Source of the DNA: Amphiura filiformis
Lineage: Eukaryota; Echinodermata; Ophiuroidea; Amphilepidida; Amphiuridae
DNA: 64,000 nucleotides
Direction: 5' to 3'
Assembly (NCBI RefSeq): GCF_039555335.1
Contig: NC_092628.1
Span: 78,866,713-78,930,712 of the forward strand
A model generated the notes under the pieces. The model had not been told where the DNA came from and ran no database searches. It saw only the letters and a program-made list of their open reading frames with translations. The translations under genes were made by a program, and so were the position numbers. This document shows, one piece after another, positions 34,952 through 46,900 of the stretch; position 1 is the stretch's first letter; each line of letters opens with the position of its first letter.

Positions 34952-37900
34952 TCAGCGTTGCAGTGTAAATCCCTTGGTTCCATCTGGTCCTTTAGGAGTG
35001 CGAAGAACTATCATGCGTGGACCTCCTGTGTCCTCACTGACACTCTTCATACGACTTAAATGAGCAGGGCGCTGTATTTCACTGTTTGATGCAAAAGGAA
35101 GAATGGTAACAAGAATTATGCACATTCTGAATATTCCTCTCCACACACAGTGGTATCAATGGAAGTTAGATTCACTTAAATAACTCTTACTGTTATTGTT
35201 TACTCAGACAGCTGACTACTTAAAATTGTTAGTCATTACTTCAACAATGCAAACATAAAGTCCACTCCTTTAGATGATTTGTTCAAAACCACTATTTAAT
35301 CAGTACACTTGAGACAACACTTATTGACTTGTATCTTGGTAATATGTGAATCCTGTGTTTCTTTACCTGAAGTCAGTTTTACCGAAATTCTTTCCCACAA
35401 TACAATATGCAGGTTTATCAGCAGAGCATACACTATGTGTTCCTGTGCGACATGCGCTATGGGTTGTTCTGACATGCAATGAAGGGTGTAATTTCAGTCA
35501 AACTGACTTCGGTAGAGGAAACCCACCATCCACATATTCACAGCTCCTATCTCGGTAATCACAGCACAAGCTATTCTTACTTGTCTCTATTGACCCTGAG
35601 CACGCTTTTCAAGGAGTAAGCTATTTGTGACATTTTGTCAATTTCATCTTTGAACCTATTGAAACCAGGCAGTGGCGTGGCGTAGCGTGGGTCATCACAT
35701 TGGGGGGCACCGACCATGATTGGGGGGGCACCGGGTATGATTGGGGGGCACAAGCCGTTTTTCTGCAATTTTCCTATGGGATTTTTTAAAATTTCAGATT
35801 GATTGGGGGGCATGTGCCCCCCCTAGCCCGAGGTACTCACACCTCCGTCACTACGATTTCCACTGTCCTTCTCCGTCACGAAGGTCTGAGACTCCTGAGC
35901 ATATCTGGTCCAGGGTACACATAAAATACCACTTTTTCTCATAAATACCACTTCCTACCATTCCTCACGTGAAGATGAGACTTAAACAAAACATATTTGG
36001 TGCATGTTCGTAAATTTTGACCACATTTGAGGATGTAAAAGACCAGACTTGTGACTGTTATCATCGCCGTGTTTTGAAGTCTTCCTATAAATAGATGCCG
36101 TCAGTGTGACGTCATCACCGCGACGTGACTTCACGGTGCCCTGTTTTTACGTACGTATGGAACTCATGGCCCTAGTGAGGAAGGAACAGGGCCATGATGT
36201 TTCGGGCTAGTGCCCCCCCCCCCCCCGTGCCCCTATGATGCTACGCAACTGAAACCAGGTGCTACAAACAAATTGCTACTGCCCTCATTGCATTTTTTTT
36301 TTACATTTTGAAGTGATAAATACTTCTTGATAGGATAGCTTGATTAACCTACCTGAGTCTGCGTACGTTGACGGCACTGTGACGACCATTGCGCTGATTT
36401 TGTACCAAGACAAACTCAACTTCGTCCCCTGGTTGCAGTTCAATGTCATCCACGACCTCACTCATATGGAAAAACAACTTCTTGCCTTCACCCATATCAT
36501 AATCTATGAAGCCATACTGCAAGGTAAAGGTAAAATATTTAGAGCGTTAATTTCCTACACTGGTAGCATAATAGTGCTGCAATCAACAAATCCCAAAGTG
36601 ATACACGCAACAGAACTGGCATAATATATTTTCAATAATCTTCCAATTTTGTTGTTAAAACCAATTCCAAAATATTCCTCCGGTCATAAGGATACAGAAA
36701 GTATATAATTTGACCTATCTACAATCTTTCCAGAGTTATGATGAACAAAAAGGTCAAAATTTGGGCTCCACACATGTCAAAACAACAAATTTCCTCTGAT
36801 TTTGATGAAATAGTTTCAAACATTTGTGCTGTTTTAACAATTTAAACAAGTAGACCGCCTAACGTGTCATACGCTATTTTGTGCGGTTTGTATTGCAAGG
36901 AGATCACTGGCTTGTGCAACGCTATTTTGTGTGGTTTGCATAATTCATTGACCTACAATTTACTCATAGACTAATTTCCAGTCGTTTAAGACTAACAAAT
37001 CTGATTAAATCGGGGTTTCATACTCTCTTTGATAGCGAGAACCAATCAGAGCAAGTGTTAGAAAAATACAAAACATGCATTGATTGTGTATATTGTGCAC
37101 TCCAGCATTACTACGCACAGTGTTTCATGCAGCGTTCGGCGTCACGTGAGTTTGATTCATTTTTGGGCGGGTTGATGCATTTATATTTCTTTCTATTTTC
37201 CAACATATTTAGTGATAATTCGTTATTAAAACAGAAAAAATCACAAATTTTTCTTTCTTCTCGTGTATGAAATAGGTTAATAAACGCGTATTACTTGTTG
37301 CTTGAGAAATTAGACAAAATAATGCACTTTCGCTGATGTTGATGCGTCTAATGCACGAGCCCTTTATTCCTGTTTAATAGCGACTGCAAACACAGATTAG
37401 GGATAGGCCTATAATTTGTCACTGACAAAGGGACAGACAAGGGCATTATTACATTCTTACTAGCGTACGACAATAAGGAATAGTTTTGAATACCTCAGAT
37501 GTTTTATTACCAAAGTAACACATTGAAACAAGTCAATGCCCATTCAGTTCTATTGATTATGATCCATTTGATTATGACCTTCATTTTTTAATCCTTAGTG
37601 TGTGCTTATTTGGGATATTTGTAAATGCTGCAATTTTGTTAAATTTGAATCTCTGCCAAGAAATGCCTAAGGTACATTATAATGCTTCCAATCAAATTCT
37701 GTGCATCATGCAGAAGTTATGATATCGTACAAGTCTCCTACCTGTCCTTTGATAGAGTCCACATAGGCACGTAAGAATTTCCTCACAGCAGCCAGATGAC
37801 ACGCCCATTCCTGGCCCGTATTCTCAACAAGGCACAGTTGAAAACGCACATTGTCTCCCGTCTGTAGGAACTCGTGCTTGTCCGTCAGGCTGGTGATGCA

Positions 37901-40900
37901 GTAGGGGTAACTGGGGCCTTCTTTGTTATCTAGTGTTTACAAAACATTCATAGAGATGATAAGATATCACATGGTTGTTTGTACTCATTTACATTCCTTC
38001 TTTCTCCTTCTCCACAGTGCAATATGATGTCTCTTTCTTATATTCAGTTGCACTACATTATTACAGTGGACACTCATAAACACAAAATCTGTTAACACAA
38101 CATTCCTGATAACACAAAATGTTTTTAACACAAGCTAAAATCTGAGGCCCTGACAATTTTGTGTTAACGAGGTTCCACAATAGTTATATCCCTTTCTAAC
38201 CAAATTTACAAACACTTGTGGAATGCAATTTTGCTATGCATGTGGCATACAACAAAAATATACTGTGTTGAGATATGGGTCAAGAAAGGATTGGGCAACA
38301 TCAGAATTATTACTCATTAGTATTATCTCTAACACCCAACTTGCAGCAATAAATTTTTATATTTTGAGTTCTAAATTACAGTTTCTAACAGATAAATGCT
38401 GTCTAATAATAGGGTTCCCACACTTGAAGCCTTAAAAATTCAAGGACTTTCAAGGTCCAAAAGCATGATTTTGAAGGACTTATCACAACACATGCAGCAC
38501 GTATTAATGAAAGTCACAGCTCCTCTCCACTCCCCAAATTTTGTCAAAATTATACTTTAGGTATAAAAATTCCAATTTTCAAAGACTTTCAAGGACCTTG
38601 TGCAAATTTCCAGGACTTTCACAGGCCTTGAAAAAGGTGTTTTCAAATTCAAGGACTTTCAAGGACCGTGGGAACCCTGTTATAATTATACACAGGTGCA
38701 TTGTATAATGTGGGTTAATTTGGTATACTTCTCAAGATGTCTTACCATGATGGATGACTTGAACCATGCCATTGTAGTCGGTTTGCTGGGGGTCAATATT
38801 ACGCAGAGGACGTACGACTTTCCCTTGAAGCATGCCCTGCTTGATGACCCAAGCTGGTACAGTGCCTTTAGAGATTTTTTTCACATCCTCTGCGCTTATC
38901 TTGGTGCCACGTCGTAGTACGGTGTATTCAACTTCATCCCCAAGTTCTAATTCATTCACATCTCCACTGTATTCACTGCAAAGAAAACGTTTCGTTCAAT
39001 TGATAACAACAAAACTTGTAAAACAATTTGTAAATCACAAGATATTACTTTTTATTTCAGAACGCTTCTTTTTCAACTAAATATTTTTGTTTTAACTCTC
39101 AACTTTACATTGCATGAAGTGCTAATCTCTAATAATGATAAGGGTATTATTATTTTTCCATTGATTCTAAAACCTGTCTCAATGTTTGTACATAAAATCG
39201 GTATCATAAATGTACAGAAATCCGGGCTGCGATGTGATCACGAATGCGTGCCCCAAGCACAAGGTACATGAACACGAAATCCAGTTGTACATACTACAGG
39301 TCAAACAAATGCTTACAATATCCAGTCCATTCAAACAAATCAGTTTATAACCCTGTACAATGTTGAAACAGAATTTAAGTGTAAGTTATGGTTCTAGACA
39401 TATAGGCCTACGTGTCAAGACCTGCTAGTTGCTTTAGCACATATCATGCAAATCAGATGTGGTGCAGCTATATGGACTTTGTGTAGCTCCATACAATTCA
39501 CTTCTATTGTTTTATGTTCCCCCCCCCCACTAATCATACCTGTAGTGAAAGAAGACTTCTCTATCGTGATCAGCTGTCTCTATGAAACCAAAGTTTTCTT
39601 TCAGCACAGCCAGGAATCCTTGCTTTCTGGTGTTGCCATTGTGGTTGAGTACCACAATGTTAACAGCACGAGCAGAGTTGTCTTTCTTTACTTCAGCCAC
39701 CTTGAATTCAACCTGCAATAAGGAAGAATAGAACATTGTCATAAAATATCACCTATTTGTCCAATTTTACAAGTATAGAGCAGAGACTATTTTGCCATTG
39801 TTACCTAAAATGAAATGTGTGATTTCTTTCTTACAATGAACAGACAAATGCAATATATGAATAGCTTGTTTCCAAACCATGTTAAGTCCACAAACACATG
39901 TTTCTGATTTACCTGTGCGATATTGCAATGGGTTGTGATACTATAGGTATAGAAATTTCAGTTGGATGCCCCATTATAAAGCAAACAGTGGATGGATACA
40001 CAGTAACAATACTGTGTGAGGCCTTTGGTTCCCAAATGAGAACAATTAGTCTGCATATTATTAAGTAGCATTGTTGTGGTAAATAATGGCTTGTTGATGG
40101 TACAACTAATTGTTGCTAATGTCAAACTTGTGGTTGTAGACTTAACATGGTTTGGGAACAAGCTCTTCATATATGGAGCAATTGTTAACCTTTAGAATTT
40201 CACTGCTTCTTGACCACTTCAATGCGAAACTGTCACATAAATGATTCTTCAATCAATGAATGAATGAATGCTAAGGATACACCAGTTGTGAATGACTACA
40301 CATAATTCTCTGGACATTTCAATATGATTTGCTTTGTAATACATGTTGAAATTGTAAATAAAGCTTTGCCTAAAATACTGATTCAACTAAGTACACAAAC
40401 CAATCAACATGCTAGTGTGATAAAAATAACCATGCTCTTCCAGGTTTAATAAATTATAATTCGATACATCCCCAAGTATTACGATGGCAAATATATAAAT
40501 TAGTTGACCCACCTTGTCACCAACATCAGGTGGAACCCTCAAGTCAGTGTCTTTAGCGTGGAAGCTGATTAGTTTCTTTGACCCGTTATTTTGATAGATA
40601 ATTTGACCTAGGTCTGGTACGGCATCACGACCCTTGCCTGGACTGCGACCCCATAGGTTTTCAGGAATCTTGTCCACCACACCACGTTGTTTTCCAGGGA
40701 GGATATTTTCAAAGAACACAGTTCCTTTGGGTAGAATCTTGATGCGCACAGCGATGTGTCTTTGTGGGGCTGTTGGATCCTGTATGGAATAAGATGATTC
40801 AAGAAATAACAAAATGTTAATATGCTGTCTAGTTATCAGTTATAAATACAATCATAGCATATACATGTTGCAATGTGCACTTTTGCTGAAAATAACAAGT

Positions 40901-43900
40901 GCATGGCTTATTTAAGAACCAATATTTCACTCTGTGAATCAGACAAAGTACGTACAAGTTGCTATCTCAAATTACTAGTTGACAGAGTACATGCCCTCAA
41001 AATGGACATATTCTTTATGGATTCAAGTTACTTACAGGCACTACGGTGAATTCAACTTCATCAGAAATGTGGATGTCACCCTGTAAAATAAGGAAACATA
41101 ATTTTAGTTAAATCTACAACAACAAAAAATGATTTCAAATTTTTTTTTCATGTTGCTACATTTGAACACCTGCTGATGAAGGTGTTTCTTTTTTTTAATA
41201 CTTGACGAAAGTTGTTGACAAAACAACAGAAAAAGTTCCCAGTGATATTTGAGTTCACTCATACTGATATGAATGAGGCAAACTTAATTAATGTTATACA
41301 AAATGTCTGAGAGGGGAAAGTAATGCTATTGGTACTTAACAAACCAACACATCAAAAGATCTCTCACATTTTCTCTAGCACACACAGAAAGCTTTTGATT
41401 ATTGACTAACCAAAACCTGCAGAAAGTGTGCTACTGTTCTTATCAACTCTCACTTTTACCATTCTTTCTATACTTAAGGATATACGATGTATTGTTGGTC
41501 GAAGCAGCAAAAAAAAAAGTAGTTCACAGCATCTTACGAATGGTAGTGAGCTTTAGCAAAAAATTGCATTGCTCAATTCATAGCGAGCGTGTAGAAGAAT
41601 TTAAATATCACAGATATACTTTTGTAGGTCCTGTGGTTCTTGAGTTATGTTGTAAAGAGGGCTGAAACAACAACACTTTTGTAAAACGTACATAACTCAT
41701 TAACAACAATAAATTAAGCAAGTTTTCAAAGTATATGATTTGTAGAATGAACTTTTGCAAAATACCAAAGTGTTATTTTTCAATAATATATTGATTCAGA
41801 TAATGAAAATTGGCTGCTTCGACCAACAATACCTCGTATACCCTTAATAGTATAAAGCAAAGCCTTACCTCATCTAGCATTTCACTGAAATGAAAGAACA
41901 TCCTGGCATCCCTGTCTACACACTTAATGAAGCCAAAGCCTTCTTTGACTGCAGCTACAGTACCCTGCAAAGACAAGATGACAGACAGGTGGAATACTAA
42001 GAGAACAACCACACATTCTACTACACATAAACCTGATGGCTCACTATCTAGCAGACTACAAAGATATACACATTTACCTTGCCACCAGTTCTTATATTCA
42101 AAAGAGTTATAGCACTTTACAATATAACATGTTTTCTTTTCAACAGAACAGTGAACATACATAACAACATGCCATTAACCCATCCTTTGGATCACCTAAA
42201 CAGAGGTTTGTTGCAATTACATCCAAATTTCTAACAGAATCATGAATGTAAATATCGAAGCATGCATGTAATCAATAGAGAATGTCAGGTGAATTGAGTG
42301 AACTATGGTTTGGATGTCTGAGAGGGGAAAGTAATGCTATTGGTACGACAGAACCAACACATCAAAAGATCTCTCACATTTACTCTAGCACACTTAGTAA
42401 GACTTGACTTACTGAATTCAGTCAAGCAAAACCAGCATAAAGTATGCCTTTCGAACTTTCTCTTTGTAGATATAAAATAATGACACACCCACACATTACA
42501 AATGAATGTATTGAGATGCATCATTGATTGATAGTGATTGTAGATGACCCTACTCACCGTTTCTCTAGAAGTCTTGGTTTCATCAAAGAAGTTTTGGGCC
42601 AGTGTAAGATTGGTAGCCCTTTGCATGTGGTCTCTTTTATCAGTGGCGACATTGAACTGCACCATATCATCCACACACAGAGTGTATGAATGCATCAAGT
42701 CTTTCTCACCATACGACAGCTCTCGTTTACTGTAAATTTAAACAAAGCAATATTTGAAATAATGACTCCAGCAGATTTGCTCACTTTCATGTTTATCTAC
42801 AATTGTTGATGACAAATGGCAAAACATTACAAACAAGAATTCAATAAAATTATTTCACTTATTTCTAAATATGTATCTATTAATTCAGATTACTTTATAA
42901 TTGAAAAACAAGTCAAGAATCTACACCAACGCACATCCAAAGTCGTTTGTTTCTCTAATGCGTTGTTAACAATAACATGTGCTTATATTATTCAGCAAAT
43001 TACTTCAGCGGTGTCTGTCTGCTCCGTCTGATTACCGTGTAAAAAGAACTAGGTACACACTACACACGATGCTACGCAGCTTGACCAGCGAATGAGGTGC
43101 CAATATGATGATGACGTGATTCAATTAGTCAATCAGAACCCCACTTCCGTATACGCCATAAACTGTGCCAAATTGGCAGACTGCTGAAGTACTGTGCTGA
43201 AAACTATAGACCTTTGTAACACTCAAGCTTAAAGATGCAAATTATTTTTAAATTTCGGGCTGAGCCCATAAACAGGGGTAGCATTAAGGCCCGAAAGTCG
43301 GGGGTTGTTTTCCTGTGTTTTTCACTCCCGAGCTTGCAGAAAATCCAAATGCATGGGGTGAAAATTAAACCTCGGGGGTGAAAAATATTTTGCAGTGTAG
43401 TCAGGGGTAGGAGTAAGGTCCAAAAGTAGAGAGTCAGAGTTCACCCCAAGCTTGCACATTCCCAATATATGGAGGGTGAAAAATTAATATTTTTTTAATT
43501 TAGGGGTCATTCACCCCCGATCGGGGGTTAACACTACCCCTGCCCATAAATGCTGACAGACCAAGATGACAGATTTATCATAGCCTTATACACAGGACAA
43601 TTTTCAGTCTGTAATCTTTAGGTATCAGATAGAATGTGGGTGTCCAGCACAAGGGGTGCCTCACACAAACTTGTTCATAACCTACCCGCCATCTTCAGTT
43701 TGATAGATGAGTTTTCCTGGAAACGGTTCATTGCTCTTTTTGGTGCTGAAGCGTGGGATGGTTTTTGTGATGGTGCCGGTGTACTCCTTTTCACTTGTGT
43801 CCTCAAACACCACAGTTCCAACAGGAAGTTTCTTGATGTTAATGGCCACTTCTTTATCCTATGAAGTAATCCAAAGTTCAAATAAATTGATTTATTTTTG

Positions 43901-46900
43901 TCCAAGTTAAAGCCATATTATAACATTTTCATACAAAATAGATTAGCATTTCTTTGCCATAAAATGTTAATTTTACTGTCAGATTATATCCCTTTTATTT
44001 TTGAGCGAACAACTATGCCAAAACAAAGAAAATTGGAATTTACTATCAGCGCATATGTCGCCAATACGTACCACTCCTTCGGTCATGTTATGGTACGACC
44101 CTTTGTTGTGTAGATCACCATCCCGCACGCCGTGTACGTACTGTGTGTTATGAACATCGTGTATGCGTTCGACTAATAATTCCATCGTTTTATTCAAAAT
44201 CTCGGATTTTGACAAAACTAAAGCACCTAGAGTCTTGATTTTTGCAGGGTATATTGGTTTAATGAAGTACAATATAATCGTGTAAAAAAATTAACTAAAA
44301 AAAATCAGTGAGGGCGTCCTCCTCAGCAAATGTTATAATATGGCTTTAACAAAATGAGAGGATACAATTGTGCACAAACACTTTAGTAATTTTTTAATTT
44401 GTAAACTTCCCTCATAAAAATAAGTTAAATATACAATCACCAATCATCATGAACATGATCAAAAGAACACTTCCTGTTCTGACTTATCACATTGTTGATA
44501 GATGTTATAATTGTATCTTGTTATAACCAATACTTTTGATTTTACTCTGAAATAAAGACTTACATGTCTGTGACCAACTTCAAACTCCAAATCATCACCA
44601 AGTGCCATCTCATTAATATTCCCATTGAACTCACTGTAGTGAAAGAATATCTACAAAATGAGAAAACAATAACAAAATTAGCTCTAATGCCCGGTTGCTT
44701 TTTGGCGAGGAGGAAGGAAAGATAGAAGGAAGAAAGAAGAAGAAAAAACTTTTTTCTCAGGTGCAGTTTTGAACCCAGATCCCTGGGGTGCCATACCTGT
44801 GCATGGGCCTACCTTGCCACGGGGGTCTAGCTTGGCCGGCCAAGCTTTCCTTGGCTATGATAACGCTATCGCATCATGTGGGATACCTGTGCATGCATAT
44901 ACGTTATTTGAGGCTTTTTGATGTTTGGTTCGGTTAGGGTTAACTTCTTATCTTCTTTGAGAAAAATAAATTCCACAAAATTTAGGTGAAAAAAGTTGCA
45001 ACATGCCATAATTATTTCGATTTGATTTTCTAGTGCTAACCAGTTTGCAGAACTTCACTTTTAACATACAGTATAGACTAAGTGTTTCTTGTATGTTTTC
45101 ATAAGACAGTAGATATGCAATATAATTAAATGCTGTGACATGCATTTGTGGACTTTTAAATAAAAGCTATGTGTGTAATAGTGATCCCATCAGATACTTA
45201 CTTCTCTGACGACATCAGCTCTCTCAATGAAACCAAATGATTCCTTCATGGAGCACACCACACCCTGGTAGCGGGGTTCAGCTAATTCTATACCTGTGGC
45301 TCGGACATTGCCATTTCTACAAACACAATGATAAATAACATAGTGAAAACTTCCTGGATGCCATAATACGGTACCATATTGTTTATATTAGTCAAATGTT
45401 TTCTTTTTCAATGTAAACTGGACAAACACAAGATCCCTGTAATAGCTTGATCCTAAATTTAATTTGTATAGATAATTTAACAGCACTCTATGCTGCATTG
45501 TTTGTATGTTGTGTACACTGACAATGTGTGGGCTAATTTCTCTTTACTGGAAGGACTCGGCAAAACAGCAGAGATTGCCATTTTTGGGGCACAGGCATAG
45601 CACCAGATAATGTTATCATTATGATTATTTGAAGGGAGTATAAACATTTCAAGTTTCACCCCACTTAGACATTCCTTACCTTTTGTCAGTAGCTATGTAA
45701 AATGAGACTTTGTCGCCTTTTCTTGGTTGCCTGTCTGAACTGACCACATCTTCTGCTTGAAAAGTGAGAAAGAAGCTCTCCTGCAATGATACATAGGGAA
45801 AAATACACACATGAAAATATCTTACAAGAGAGTCAGTGAAAATACTAAATGCAGACAACCCTGTATTTAATATCAATTGCATTACCAAGATGTGCAAGAT
45901 AAACAGATAAGATTTAAAGGTTTGAGAAAGGGCAATAATGTAGAAAATCGCTTCTTCTCTTTGCTTGCATTTTTATCATGTACATAAAACAAGTGACAAA
46001 AATTGTATATTTCACATGTACATAATCAACTCAAAATCACTTACCCCGTTCATTTCATAGGAGACTTGACCCAGTTTGGGTGGTCCTGGAGAAGCTCCAA
46101 GCTAGAAAAAATAAAGAAAAATGAAAAATCTATCAAATATTTAACTTTCTTTTACACAGTCTTCTTTTCCAATGTCACTAGGCCATACAAATCCAATTTG
46201 TCATTTCTCTCCCTTCTCTGCTTACACATTTGGAATATTAAAGCCACATATTTTTAACAAAGATACTTGCACTTCACCACACATGTATCATTTTATGGAC
46301 ACAGCTCTGTACTGGAGCAGTACCCATATCATCCTAAATTCAGAAAAACCTTGACAGTCAGGAACACCTCAAGTAGTTTATGCATAGAAGAGTTTGCCAC
46401 ATACTTATGTATCAGGACACCAGAATGCAATATCCAATTAGCTCTTTTGGCTAATTTGTGTTACCTCTTTATAAAAGTATTATTCCCTGTACTGCTTACC
46501 CGTCTATAAGGCATTCTAGCTTCTGATACCACAATGCCTATAAACTGCTCATCTTGGGTGATTTCTGGTGAGACAGAGCCTGGTACCAGGCTGATTATCT
46601 TAGTTGCGATGGGTTTGCGGTTCTTCTGTCTGCAATGGTTTCAAATTCTACTGCATCTGAAATGTACAATTTTGAAGATAACAAACTGAGAAAAGTATCA
46701 CAATAAATACCAGAGGCAAAGCCTTTACATCGAATCTCAAGTTCACATCTAAGTGAGTAAAAATAAATACTGCTTGATTGATTCGTCGCTGGGCAGGAAA
46801 AACATCTTATGTGCTTGTGGCCCCTGAACATGTTTAAAACAAAACTGCCAACAGGTTACAGGAAGTTTTGCTTTAAACATGTTCAGGGGCCAATGACACA

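Noticed and set aside
40387-40812. A longer minus-strand open frame extending beyond CSDE1 exon 13
   Set aside because: Donor and acceptor at 40513 and 40779 match phase and family sequence; the extensions are intron.
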